Shown here one piece after another: positions 8,890-20,904 of a stretch of DNA of 40,275 nucleotides. Under the pieces are notes generated by a model. The model saw only the letters and a program-made list of their open reading frames with translations. It was not told the DNA's origin and made no database searches. The DNA lies in NCBI RefSeq assembly GCF_002865645.1, contig NW_020194524.1, positions 1 through 40,275 on the forward strand. The letters run 5' to 3'. The DNA comes from Hyaloscypha bicolor E. Taxonomy: Eukaryota > Ascomycota > Leotiomycetes > Helotiales > Hyaloscyphaceae. Numbering within the stretch: the first letter of the stretch is position 1; every line of letters starts with the position of its first letter. Both the position numbers and the translations under genes were made by a program.

Positions 8890-11800
8890 AATTAAATAAT
8901 TAACTAGAGATTATAATTACTATATCTTAATTAGTATAATAATTAATATAAATTAAGAGATATATTATAAAAAGAGTTAATTAAGGGATTAATTAAGGGA
9001 TTAAAGTAATATAGTTAAAGAAAAGATATTAGCTAAAGTAAAGTAATAAAAAAGAATAAGGTAATAGCTTAAAAAAATTTTTATATATCTTAAAAGTAAT
9101 TTATTTTATATTATAAAATCTAATTTATTTTATTTTATCTCGCTTACCTTTTAATCTTTTCTTAACTACTTAATTATATTACTATATAACTCTATATTAT
9201 AACCTATAAGTTAGTATTCTAATATACTAATTAATCTACTAATCTTTATATAGATTATTCTTATAATATATTCTATAGTAATAAACTATAATTAGTATAC
9301 TAAATATATTAGTAATTATAAAATATTACTAATTATTATTAGATTATTCTTAGAGCCTAAGATAAGTCTATACTTATATTATATTAATCTTTATACTAAT
9401 TATAATATTATAGAATAGTAGCTATATTAATATAGTATCTCAACTAGCCTCTTCTATTAGATCTGTCCGTATTACTACTTATAAGAGAAAAGTACTAATA
9501 GATCTGTCTTAAAACCCAAATACTATAAAAGTATATAAGTATAATAAAGCTCTTATAAAAGACCCTATTTATACTAAAATTAAAAAGGCAAAAGTAGTAG
9601 ATTAAGGTATAATTATAATAGTAAAATGCAAGGTAATAAGTTCGGTAATATATAAGAGTACTTTACTATTAAGATAGTAGGAAATATTATAGGAGTCTAT
9701 TATAAGTATTAAATTAAAGAGGTATTTTCAGAATATTCTTATACTAATCTTTATACTAATCTAGCTTTAGAGAATAATAAGAAAAGAATTAGAAAGTAGT
9801 TAAATAATTACTTGGCTATAATAAATATAATAGCTTATATATAGCTTGGGATAATAGTAACCTAGTATAGGAAGATATTAAATATAATTCCGAGAATAAT
9901 ATATAGTTTAAGGAGATATAGAAGACTAAGAAAAAGCTTAATTAAAAGAAAGAGATTAAGTAAGTTTTAGAGAATAAAATAAAAGAAAAGGATAATAGTA
10001 TATAAAGAGCTTTAGCTAAGATATATAACTTCTTTTTGAATTAATATAAAAATTAGTATAAAACTAACTAAAATAGAAATATAAGTATATTAAGTTTATA
10101 ATATAATAGGAAACTTAGTAAAAGAAGAAGAGATCCTTATTTTATAAGATTAGATTATTATATAATAGATATAGATTTTACTTATCTTTATATTAATTAC
10201 TAATTATTATATAGTAACTATATTATATTTATTAGTTTTACTAAATTCTTTATATTAGGCAAAAAGGCTATTTAGAAAAACTTGGCTAATTAAATATAAG
10301 AAAATAATAAATAAATTAACTTTCCTGGTCCTATTACTTAATAGCTAGAATCCGAGGCTAAGTTAAATAATACTAGCTTTTACTTCTTTACTAAATCTCG
10401 AAAAGGCTATAAAGTAGTAATACTACTAGTATATACTAGAAAGAAGCCAAAGAATGGCTTATATTAATATATCTTTTTATCTAATTCTAAGTTATAAGTT
10501 ATAGAAAATACTATAATTATTTAATAATATTTGAGAAACTTTTTTAGTAAAAGCAGTAGTTAGCTAGATAATATATCTTTAAAATACTAGTAGTTATAAA
10601 TTATAAAGAAAACAATTATAATTATACTAATTTTTATATTAATCTTACTATTTCTTACTAGTATTAATAAAAACACTCAAAATCTTACTTCTTTTCTAAT
10701 ACTTTAAGTATTTTACTATCTCTAAAGTCTTAGCTATTATTTAGGTCCTATCTTATAATATTATATAATAAGTACCTGAAAAGATTCGCTTTACTTTAGT
10801 ACTTATTACTAGAATTAAGAGAATATTAATTATTATAAGTAAGAGCTTTAGCTAGTATTTTCTTTATATATCTTAATACTATTATTAAAATATAGATAAG
10901 TCTCTAATATTATATGGCTTCTTCTAATAATAATTCTTATATTTATTTTAATTTACTAGTTATATATATTTCCCTAATATCTGAGTAATCTTATTAAAAT
11001 TATCTAGTTCTCTCTTTACTAGCTATTTAATCTCCTTAACTAGTACTAAACTATTAGAGGTAAATATCTAATTTCGATATTTCTTTTAAAGCTTTTTAAT
11101 TTTGGTTAAGATAAACTAAATTTATCTTTTCTCCTAATTAGCCCTAATATACTTTATATAGTAATTCGGATAAAGTATAAGAGTAATAATATAAAGAGGC
11201 ATATTATTAGACTTATAGTAATATATATTAAAGATCTCTTATTCTTTCCGGATTCAAATATAAAAGTCTTTATTATTTATATATATATTCTATTATATTA
11301 TAATTAGTATTATTAATTTAAGTAATAAAGATTAGTATAAAGATTAGTATAAAGATTAATATAAAAATTTATATAAAAATTAGTATAAAAATTATTACTT
11401 ACTAGTAATCTATTAAATATTCGAATTAAAACATTTATTATAAAAAGCACCTAATTAATAATTATAGTATCTTCTTAAGTCTCAAGAGTAATTCTATAAA
11501 ATAGTTTAAGAAAGATAGAAATTATCCAAAGCCTTCTCTAGTTTTCTAAACTAAGATAATCTAATTTCAGATCTATAAGATATTTCTTATAATAGGTATT
11601 AAGATAAATATATTACTAAAAAGTAATATTAAGTATTATATACTAGCTATTTTATTATATCTGATTATTAAGAGAAATTATTCTTCTAGTAAGAGCTTTA
11701 AATCTAGTAATCCGACTAGGAAAGTAATAAATATATATAATAATATTATAAAGCTAACCTAATAGTTCCAAAAGTCGAAATTTTATTTGTTTTTTCTTAT

Positions 11801-12956
11801 TACTTAATAGGGCTTCTAAATCTCCCAAGTTCTCTTATTTATTAAGTATTTCTAATTCTCTATTTATAAAAATATTATAAAATAAAAAGGCTTATATAGA
11901 AAGATTAATAATATATCCTAAATAATAAACCTGCTATTATAAAGCATTTTATTCCAATTCTTCTTCCCTTAGTAAATAAGCCTAAATAGCTCGATATAAT
12001 ATACTATTTATACTAGTATTATTACTAATAATAGCTCCAAGTTATTTAGTAATACTATAGTCTTAAAATATAGGTTATAAAACCGTAAATTAGTTTTCTC
12101 CTAAATAATCTAGTATTATATAAAGAACTAGAAGGGCCTTTATATAATTCTTATCTTATTATTTAATAAAATATATAATAATACCCAAAAGAAGATATTC
12201 TTATAAAGAAGTTCAGATATTAAGAATAAGGTAAATACTTAAAACTATAGATTAGAGTTTTTATTATATAATATTCTTTAAGCTAACCTAGTATTCCCCA
12301 AGCTTTTTTCTTATATAAAAGTGAGTTATAGAAAGAAAGAACTAAGATTCTGAATTAAGTACTTAATAAAAGATATGAAATTCGGGCTATTTAATTATTT
12401 GAAAAGGTAGATTATAAATAATAATTAATAAAATCAAAGCTTTATAAATTACTACCTAATTAAGATATTATTAAAAGATATATATATTAATTTCAGTTAT
12501 TTGGCCAGATAACTCTATTTATAAGTAAAGCTATTATAGCTAGTTAATTACTTTTAATTAAAATAGACTAATTTCCGATCTACTCTTAATAGTAATATTA
12601 TATACTAACTTGAAATAATTATATTAATTAGTAAAAACTAAAGTCGAATAAATATTTAATAGATTTTCCTTTTTATAAGAAAGATAATAGTAATATTTGG
12701 GTAGTTCTCCTATATCTGAATACCCGAAATAAGTATAAGCCTAAATAGCTTTTATAAGTTCTCTTTGTTTAGAATTAGATTTAGATTAAGTTAAGTCTAT
12801 ATTAGTAGAGGCTTAATAGATTAATAAGACAGATTCAGAAGCCATATTTAAATAATAGAAAATAAAGTACTATTATATATTAAAGAGAGAATAAAAGAGA
12901 ATATAAAAATTTTAATCTTTTTTAGAAGAAATAGTAATATAAATCTTAGTATTATA

Positions 12957-13450
12957 TATTAAATACTAGCTAGTTTATATTATATAATAGACTATTAAAT
13001 AGAAAGTATAATAGTATATTTATAATAGTCTACTTTTATACTAATCTTAATATTAATTAGTTTATAATTAAACTAGAAAGCGAGATATTTATATAATAGG
13101 GCTCGCTAGCTAGCTAGACCCACTTTTATTAATAATTATTAAGGTAATAGGGCTTGCTTAATAACTAGCTATGCCCACTTTTATTAATAATTATTAAGGT
13201 AATAGGGCTCGCTTAAAGGCTAGCTAGGCCTACTTTTATTAATAATTATTAAGGTAATAGGGCTTACTTAATAGCTAGCTAGGCCTACTTTTATTAATAG
13301 AATTATTAATAACTGGATTAAATACTAGCTAGTCTATATTATATAATAGACTATTAAATAAAAAGTTAAAAAGTCTAATAATATAGTAATAATAATATAC
13401 TTTTATATTAATCTTAATACTAATCGGTTTATAATTAAACTAGAAAGCCG
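12957..13450. repeat. 130-bp direct repeat pair flanking a 55-bp minisatellite
   Basis: A segment starting ATTAAATACTAGCTAGTTTA recurs at about 12957-13080 and 13316-13448, each ending near TTTATAATTAAACTAGAAAG. Between them lie about four copies of a 55-bp unit (13099-13310). The differences between copies are mostly transitions. The arrangement looks like a larger tandem duplication with internal expansion, later hit by RIP. Confidence 0.7.
13099..13310. repeat. 55-bp tandem repeat, about four copies
   Basis: The unit begins GGCTCGCTTAATAACTAGCT, continues with a CCCACTTTTATTAATAA segment and ends TTATTAAGGTAATAG. It keeps GC-containing islands (GGGCTCGCT, TAGGCC) that stand out in the AT-saturated block. 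A further partial copy of the start (GGGCTCGTTTAATAACTGG) appears at about 13456. Confidence 0.8.
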
Positions 13451-14220
13451 TAATAGGGCTCGTTTAATAACTGGACCTACTTTTATTAATAATAATTATT
13501 AATATTAATTATTTATTAATTATTTAACTAATAATAATTACTAATTAATAATTTCAATTAATAATTTATTAGAGCCCATACTGCTTTAATTAGCTAACTA
13601 TTATATTCTTAATATTTTAGAATCTAATATTATTAAATTACTTATTTTAGCTTTAATAACTAGAAGATATTAGAAATTCGGGCTTTTTTAGCTACTAATA
13701 AGAAATTCTTTTATTATATCTAAATTATATAATAAACTTAATAAAAGTATATTTAAAACTAAAAAAATTAAAAATAAAATTCGAGTTTTAAAAGTAAATA
13801 ACTAGTTTATTATTATTAAAAAAATTATATTATATTAATTATAATCTAATTATATTAATTAATTCTTTAATATACTAATAATTTCTAGTTTTAATTATTA
13901 ATAATATTTATATAATACAAATTCTTATAAAAAGTAAATTTAGAAATTAATTTAATTAAGATATTTAATATATAAAATATAAAGTTTTTAAATAAGTTTA
14001 TTATTACTTTTAAGAAATATTATATGGCTTTCGAAATCTTTAATATCCTTATAATAAAAGTTATATTATTATAAGTAATATATAAAAGTAGTAAGTATTT
14101 AAATTTATTTAATTTACTAAATAAGAATTTGAAAAATTTAAAGGCTATATAATTATAAATGTCTTATAATTTCTCTTTAAATTAAATTATTATATAATTC
14201 TTAAAAAAAATTAATATTAT

Positions 14221-15974
14221 AATAACTAGTATTATATAATTAGTTTTAGTTAAAAGAGTTAGTTTTAGCTAAAAGAGTTAGTTTTAGCTAAGGTTCCAAG
14301 CTATAGTTCAAATTAAGCTTACTTCTAAAGCTTAGTATTTTAATAGTCTTAGCTATATCTATTTATCTACTACTATATCTTACTTCTTTCTTATTAGCTT
14401 TAAATTCTTAAGATATAGGAAATTATTAATCTTTAAGCCTTATTTTATTATTCTATTTTTGCTATTATATTATTTAAAGCTTTTATATTCTCAATAGCAG
14501 ATATTAGTATTATAAAGCCTATAATTTTCTATTTATCTATTATTATTTTATCTAATTAATAAAATACTACTTCTAATATCCTTTATTTATCTAGTTTAGT
14601 AAAATACTATACTATTCCCAAATACCTATTCTATTATTATCCGGCCTATTAGAAAGACCTTTATTTTTATGATTTTTTAGTACTAACTTTACTAATATTT
14701 CCTTAAGAATAAATACTTTCTAATTTTATATCTAATATAAGTTTAATAGCCTATACTCTGAAATTACTATCTTATAAGCAAAAAATACCCAGAAATCGAA
14801 GCTTTCAGATCCTGAGAAGTTTACTAGATTAATATATAAGTTTAATACCTGGCTGCTTTTAATTAAGGCCAAGCTATAGATTAATAGCCCGGCTATTAGA
14901 AACTCTATTATCTAGTTTTACTATATTTATCTTAATTTAAAGTTCTTTATCTAATTAATAGTTCTGCTATAACTTTCCTATATAAAGCAAGCTTAATTAT
15001 AAAATTATAATATAATTCTAGATTAGCTTTTATAAGTATATAATAATTCAAATAAGTAATTAGAGGCTAAAAACCATTTATATATCCTTTATTAAGGTAA
15101 TAATTCCCTTTTTATTTATATTACTAAGTTTAAATATATCTTATATAAAGCAAATAGTTAAAGCTAGCCAGTTATTAATAAAATTTCTAGCTTTTATAAT
15201 AGCTTTAACTTTATAATTTGCTCTTATTTAGTCTAATAATTAACTTTATCTTGGGTTTATACTAATTTCCTATATATAATTTAGTAGCTCTTATTAAAAA
15301 CAGCCGCTCTATTATATTAAACTATTTCTAGAATTACTAGTAATTCTATAGATATTAGTAAACTCATAATTAGTATTCTTATATCTATACTAGTTTATTA
15401 AAACTATCAGAAATCTGAATAATACTTTAGATATAGTTCCTATAGCTACTAGATAAAAAACTATATCTAGCTACCTAAAGGCACTTTCTCTAGTTCTAGT
15501 AAACGGGTTATAATTACTATAATTAATAATAATAATTCTGGTAGTAATTCTAGTAAATCTAGAGGAAATCTAATTCTAGATACGGCTTTTAATTATATAG
15601 AGAAGGCTGGTTTTATAGCTTAATTAGAATAGAGTTCTTTTTCTTTATTCTATTATTTTTACTATACTTGCTTTAGCTTTTCCTTTATTTCTATACTCTT
15701 ATAAATTCTAATACTTGAAACAAGCTTTTTAAAGAGAAAGTAATATAATAGCTAGTATTATATAATTGGTTTTAGCTAAAGGAGTTAGTTTTAGCTAAGG
15801 TTCCAAGTTATAGTTCAAATCAAGCTTGCTTCCAAAGCTCGGTATTTTAGTAATCTTGGCTATATCTACTTATTTACTACCATACCTCACTTCTTCCTCC
15901 TTAGCTTTAAATTCTTAAGATATAGGAAATTATTAATCTTTAAGCCTCGTTCTATTACTCTATTCCTGCTATTA
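14221..15974 (+). mobile_element. Gag-only LTR retroelement, RIP-damaged
   Basis: Two direct repeats, 14221-14467 and 15747-15974, share an aligned core (TAGTATTATATAATT, TTTTAGCTAAGGTTCCAAG, TTCTTAAGATATAGGAAATT). They are best explained as LTRs. The right copy still ends CTATTACA where the left has CTATTATA, consistent with a TG...CA terminus altered by C-to-T change. The left copy has three and the right two of an internal 19-bp motif (GTTAGTTTTAGCTAAAAGA). The internal region of about 1.3 kb encodes only a gag-like relic, so this was probably a non-autonomous element or an internally deleted one. Exact LTR ends are uncertain. Confidence 0.65.
14787..14945 (+). pseudogene. Ty3/gypsy-type gag relic
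   Basis: In the + frame: KNTQKSKLSDPEKFTRLIYK, then FNTWLLLIKAKL, stop, INSPAIRNSII, stop, FYYIYLNLK. The DPEKFTG, WL-I-AKL and AI-(D/N)S-I-FYY pattern is a hallmark of fungal gypsy Gag proteins. The stops are TAG codons that fit C-to-T or G-to-A decay. No protease, reverse transcriptase or integrase relic is seen before the right LTR. Confidence 0.65.
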
Positions 15975-16140
15975 CAAATATATTATTTTTCGATTATATA
16001 AAACTCTTATAAAAAGGTTTTAAGAGTTATATTAGAAATTAGTATAATTTTTTTTATAAGGCAATTTTAATATTCTTGTATATACTTAATAAATAGACGA
16101 TTTTTAACGCCTGTTACCTTTATATATATTATAATAGATA

Positions 16141-17431
16141 ACTATATACTCGGAGGTTATATAACCGCGCCACGTAATCAGGAGAGAAATCCCTACTATA
16201 ATATTAGTAGAATCGCTAATTAAAGTACAGAGAAGTCGAGTTAATTATTCGTATTAAGTGGTCTCCCGGCTAAAACGGCATCGAATAGGTGTTGAGCTTT
16301 TCCGCCTAAACTTTTGGCTCCGGCAATCCATGCATGTAACGAGCAAATGGCCATGTAACCACGGCCAACGATTACGTGCCCGTAACGAGCCGCCACGGCA
16401 ACATTATCGCCTGTACCAGCACCTCCTAGCAGAATAGCTATCGCTACTCGCTCTTCTTATCGCTGAAGAGGCGGTAGTGCTACGATTTTTCGGGCCTAGT
16501 CTCCCTACTAGACAAGTCGCAGGGGCGCCACCGCCTATTAGAAGGCATCGTCCACCGACCGTCCAAACCCCCTTCCCGCTCAACTTGGATTTTGGAGACC
16601 TTAACGCCACAAATTCGAAAAATCAATGCGATATTCGCAATATTTCGAGTATTCTCTATAATCTGGATTTTTTTTTTAGAATTTTCCAAAGACTTTCTAA
16701 CATCGAGAAAATTTTGGTGGGGTAGGGTGGGCGGTAAATCGATCTCACTCCAATGAAATCGACAAAAAGAAACGAGACCGCGACCCAGGCTAGAAAGATA
16801 ATCGTATTGTAACCCTACACTGTAACCTCGGCGAGCTGGGTCGCGCTAGAAAAAAAGCCGTTCGGGGACGCGCTTAGTGCAGGATCAGCGGGTTCGGCCT
16901 CATAACGGGGGTTCTTGTCATCAGCATACAACGTTACAGTAGAGTGCCATACGTATTCGGCCTGGCACGTGCACACTAAACAAATCGTATCGGTTGGCGA
17001 GGACTTCTAGTTGGCTGAATAAAGCGTGCACACACACAGGGCCATTGTAGAATACTCATGGCACCCTACTGTACGTACAACTGCTGGCCTGCCGTAGAAT
17101 CTTATGCAGGGTAGCATCTGCAAAGCCACCCGCGCTCCAGCATTGCAACTTATCAAGGCGCAGCCCAAGGGCCCAAAGGCAAGGGATGTCCTGCTAAAGC
17201 TTCACTGATTTGCGGGTAAGCAATTCGGGTCCACTCGCGGCCTGGAGGTCGGATAACGATCTCGTGTGTGTCGGCGCGTGTCAAGATAGTGAAGAAGTTA
17301 TATACAGGCCTTCTCGCCTGCACTTGTCGTTTGGAAGCTCCATCCACCGACTCTTCGAGCAGAGAAGCAATTATTCAAATGCCTATGTGATCTGCAATAC
17401 TCGAATAGATACTTAGCTCTCTGCCTCCGCT
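16141..17431. other. Intergenic region upstream of the MFS gene
   Basis: An abrupt return to GC-normal sequence at about 16141. It holds a T-run at 16669-16677, an inverted repeat GCGACCCAG (about 16790) / CTGGGTCGC (about 16845), and several overlapping open frames of 64-82 codons, none of which resembles a known protein. The 3' part must contain the promoter of the MFS gene at 17432. No gene called. Confidence 0.5.
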
Positions 17432-19224
17432 ATGGCAGACATCAATGAGAAGATCCCCGAGACAGCTGCCGATGTTCCTGTCGATGTGAAGGACACCGTT
17501 TCCAGTGACCCCATCGATGAGGAGCCCGTCGGCGCTTCGGGCCGTCCTGAGGGATGGATGTATAGAGAGGTCAAGATTGGGCCTATTCAGATTCCGTGGT
17601 ATGCTTCTCCTAAGACCCAGCTCACCATGGTTGCATTTGTCTGCTTCATGTGCCCGGGAATGTTCAATGCTCTTGGAGGTTTGGGAGGTGGTGGAAAGGC
17701 TGATGCGACTACTGCTGATAACATGGTAAGTGCGCCAATATTTCCTGAAATCCACAAAGTTGCCCCTCAAATCGCTAACTATAGAAATCTCTAGAACACC
17801 GCCCTGTACAGTACTTTCGCTGTCTTTGGGTTCTTCGGCGGCAGCATCGTCAATAGATTGGGTGTCAAATACACTCTATCATTCGGTGGAATTGGCTACT
17901 GCATTTATGCCATGGCTCTCCTGGTCTCTGTTCACTCCACCCACACCGGAGGCTTCAGTATATTTGCTGGTGCTTTCCTCGGTATTTGCGCCGGTTTGCT
18001 ATGGACTGCTCAGGGAACCATCATGCTCTCGTATCCCAACGAAGGATCCAAGGGAAGATACTTTGCCTGGTTCTGGGCCATTTTCAACTTGGGTGGTGTC
18101 ATTGGTGCTTTGGTATGTTCTAATCCCTTTTTCTTTCATTATTTTTTTATCGCCTTACTAGAATTTCAGTGAGATTCCCTAGGAATGACTCATGGAAGAT
18201 TCGTGATAATTCCCGCTCCAACTTGTTGAGATCATTGATTAACAGCTTCGAGATTCCTCTTGGGCAAAACATTCACGTTAAGACCAATAGCACAGTTAAC
18301 GATGGCACCTACATTGCCTTCATTGTCCTGATGTTCATTGGTTTCCTTCTTGCTCTGCTTCTATGCAACGCCAAAGATATCTACCGTGAGGATGGGTCTC
18401 GTGTCGTCCTCATGAAGCACCCAACATGGCAGTCAGAGTTCATTGGACTTTATACGACTCTCAGGACGGAGCCTTACATCATCCTCCTATTCCCAATGTT
18501 CTGGTCATCCAACTGGTTTACCACTTACCAGTTCAATGCATTCAACGGAGCTTACTTCAACACTCGTACTAAGGCTCTCAACAACCTTTTGTACTGGACT
18601 GCTCAGATTTGGGGAGCCTTAATTTTCGGATATTGTCTCGATATTGAGCGAGTCCGCAGAACAGTTCGTGCCAAAGTATGCGTATTAGTGCTGTTTGTCA
18701 TTACAATGGTGATCTGGGGTGGTGGATATGACTTCGCCAAGACCTACACTCGTGCTGATGTTGCTCAAAAGACGTTTATTCCAATGGACTGGCAAGATGA
18801 CGGATATGTTGGCAAGATGTTCCTTTATATCTTTTACGGCTTCTATGATGCAAGTTGGCAGGCATCTGCTTACTGGTAAGTTTTAATTCATAATTCTCAT
18901 AGAAAAGTTCGAAGCTAACATCAAATGAGGTTCATGGGTGCTCTCTCTAACTCCGGCCGAAAGATGGCCAACTACGTCGGTTTCTACAAGGGCATCCAGT
19001 CCGCAGGTGCCGCCGTCATTTGGTCTATTGACTCTAACAAACGATCTTTCATGGCAGAGTTCGCCTCCACCTGGGGGCTTCTCTCTTTCTCGCTTGTCTG
19101 CGCTGCACCTGTCATTTGGCTAAAGATCAAGGACCATGTGACAGTGGAAGAAGATTTGGTTTTCTCCGACGAGACGTTGGCCGATGTCCTCCCTACTGGA
19201 CACCCTGAGAAAGGTATTGTTTAA
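17432..19224 (+). CDS. UNC93-like MFS membrane protein
   Basis: Predicted 509 aa; exons 17432-17725, 17795-18112, 18253-18875, 18930-19224. A cytosolic N-terminal tail with acidic residues is followed by YREVKIGPIQIPWYASPKTQ and about 11-12 hydrophobic segments. Diagnostic parts of the fungal UNC93-like (DUF895) family: FVCFMCPGMFNALGGLGGGG in TM1, YSTFAVFGFFGGSIVNRLG in TM2, GLLWTAQGTIMLSYPNEGSK, WAIFNLGGVIGAL and IPLGQNIH, WFTTYQFNAFNGAYFNTR, FYGFYDASWQASAYWFMGAL, and NYVGFYKGIQSAGAAV. Fungal members are common near metabolite and nutrient loci, but their substrates are mostly unknown. Introns 1 and 3 have GCTAAC branch sites. Intron 2 is 140 nt, about twice the others. The frame is intact; the terminal stop is TAA. 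Confidence 0.9.
18113..18252 (+). other. Unusually long intron with a decoy acceptor
   Basis: The donor GTATGTTC follows IGAL, and protein similarity resumes at IPLGQN, so the acceptor is at 18251-18252 (TTCGAG). A better-looking acceptor (GAATTTCAG, 18169-18170) lies 82 nt upstream, but splicing there gives an immediate TGA. GAGATTCC follows that decoy and recurs at the true acceptor, which suggests an insertion or duplication of about 80 nt at the old splice site. Confidence 0.55.
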
Positions 19225-20113
19225 ATTGATGTTTCAGCAGCTATTAGCGAGGATTTTTCAGAGTTATAGTTTGATTCGAGGTATATTTAGGGACTAATAG
19301 GAAATATAAGGTAGCAAGTAATAGGTAATGAGTCAAATCTGATAGTGAGACTGGGCTTAGAGTTAAAAGTTTCCGATCGTCCACGTGACTTTCCAATACA
19401 TTATACTCCTATTTGACTTGTAATGGCACGTAAGAGACATAAGCACGGATAAGTCGAGTATAATAGAGTAGCACGGAATATAAGAACCGTTATAATCCTC
19501 CCGGTTAAGCAACTCGCTCAATGACAGGCTAATAATATTACAATTAGATTTGATATCTGTGTGCCCCTAATAACCTCTGTCAACCCCCTTGTTTAACTCG
19601 CATAGCATTCCCGAACCAGGATTATTCGCCCAAAGGAGTAATAACTAGAGGCTAACTCTCTTTTGGTTGTATGCTAGTACTCTTCTAAGACTGCCCTGAA
19701 AGGGTGCTTATGCAATTGAGAATTTGATTTCCTTTTAGCCCCCTTTTCCTGCTCTTAGGAAGGCTAGTTTCTATGATTTTATTAAGTGCCCAACTACATT
19801 TGGCCGCAGGAGTCCTTTATAATTGTCAGAAAGGAGTATGAACGAGTCCGAGGCCTCTGTGAGAAAGAGAGGGTGGGAGAAGGTCTCTGTGCATCCAATA
19901 TCGGGAGCACCTTGCGGGACTGTTCCCTCTTTTTCTGTGATCAATTGAATCGATAATTCATAAATAAAGCGTTACCTATACTATAAGGATACAAAAAACG
20001 GTTTTCAAGGAAGTCGTCAATTTGGCTTGAGCCTACAACTGCTTAGCAAAGCTCAGCTTGTGGCCGCAGGGATCCTTCTTTAGACCACTCAGTCAGGATT
20101 CGTATTGTTCACG
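19225..20113. other. Intergenic region between MFS gene and oxidase relic
   Basis: About 0.9 kb of moderate GC. It contains the 3' flank of the MFS gene. I find no coding relic, repeat or RNA gene here that I can support. Confidence 0.5.
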
Positions 20114-20635
20114 TTAACCCTCCAGCGACAGATCTCTCAACTCTCTCTCCGGCCATTTGTTATTATTCTCCGTCGACGGCAACTCTCGATCCCACGCCCA
20201 CCACTTCTCTAAATCTGGATCCGACTCACCACACAGCATCTCAACAATATACTTCCCAAGAACAGGTAAGAATTTATATCAGTAGAAAGACCAATAAGTA
20301 GCAATGAACAGGCACCCACTGGAGGAATGAAGTGAGATATTAAAGTCTGCATGGGGTAAAAGCCTCCCAAGAGTCCTCCTCAGTTAGCTAGATTAGAAAT
20401 ACAAGGCGAGAGGGAGTAAAGACCCACGAGCAGGTTCTGAACTGCTCGAGGCCCTAGTGATCTGATTTTTGCCAAACATCAATTCAGATCCTCGACGAAC
20501 GTCATATTTAAGAACTAGCGACACATTCCACAGGGCATAGTCCTCCTAAATTGGTGGCATAGAAAGTCGCTTGCCCGTAATGGGGTTCTTAGCGGTGTTT
20601 TTGAAGATAATTTGGCCCCAATATTTCAACGCGTT
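20114..20635 (-). pseudogene. FAD-dependent amine/amino-acid oxidase, C-terminal relic
   Basis: The minus strand shows two blocks. Upstream block (about 20625-20450): IIFKNTAKNPITGKRLSMPP, stop, EDYALWNVSLVLKYDV, ELMFGKNQ. Downstream block (about 20365-20114): HADFNISLHSSSGCLFIATY, WSFY, stop, YKFLPVLGKYIVEML, CGESDPDLEKWWAWDRELPS, RELRDLSLEG and TAA. The order NP-TG-R-S-PP, then DF-IS-H, then G(S)FH(G)-(K)FLP-(I/L)GKY(I/V) and (E)KW-WDR matches the C-terminal half of fungal saccharopine/sarcosine/fructosyl-amine oxidase-like flavoproteins. The key FHG is lost (FY and stop). The N-terminal FAD-binding half is absent from the expected place. This is a dead fragment. Confidence 0.75.
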
Positions 20636-20904
20636 AAGAATCGGCAGCGACAAACATCCGAGCTCACAACCCGTGCGGCGGATATAGACTTAACATGTTA
20701 ATTGCAGAGAGTTCACAGAGCTTTCATACCGCGCTCTATGGGTTTATTATTGATGCCAACTGGCATGGTATCCAGAATCGAAACTTGCTACCAAATCCGA
20801 TACAAAGCAACTTAACAGTTCCTAGATACAAAAATGTTTAATCAGATCCGTCTTAAGCATGATATTGTATACCATATTAATTTAAAATGGTCCTAACACC
20901 GGCC
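20636..20904. other. Short intergenic gap
   Basis: About 270 bp between the oxidase relic and the stop codon of the ABC transporter. It may include the former upstream part of the oxidase gene in unrecognisable form and the 3' untranslated region of the transporter. Nothing further is supported. Confidence 0.4.

Larger units (their letters stand above)
8131..16140. repeat. AT-rich RIP block 2
   Basis: About 8 kb of AT-saturated DNA with no intact open frames. Identifiable content is annotated separately: a histone H3-family relic at the left edge, a tandem repeat near 13.1-13.3 kb and a gag-bearing LTR element at 14.2-16.0 kb. I recognise nothing in 8.9-12.9 kb beyond short open stretches; it is probably one or more RIP-erased transposons. 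Confidence 0.8.

Noticed and set aside
8890..12950. Possible transposase or reverse transcriptase relics in block 2
   Set aside because: A few short stretches looked suggestive, but none gave two motifs in order in one frame, so no call is made.
16404..16725. Several overlapping open frames upstream of the MFS gene
   Set aside because: All are under 85 codons, on both strands, with no start context, splice pattern or family match.
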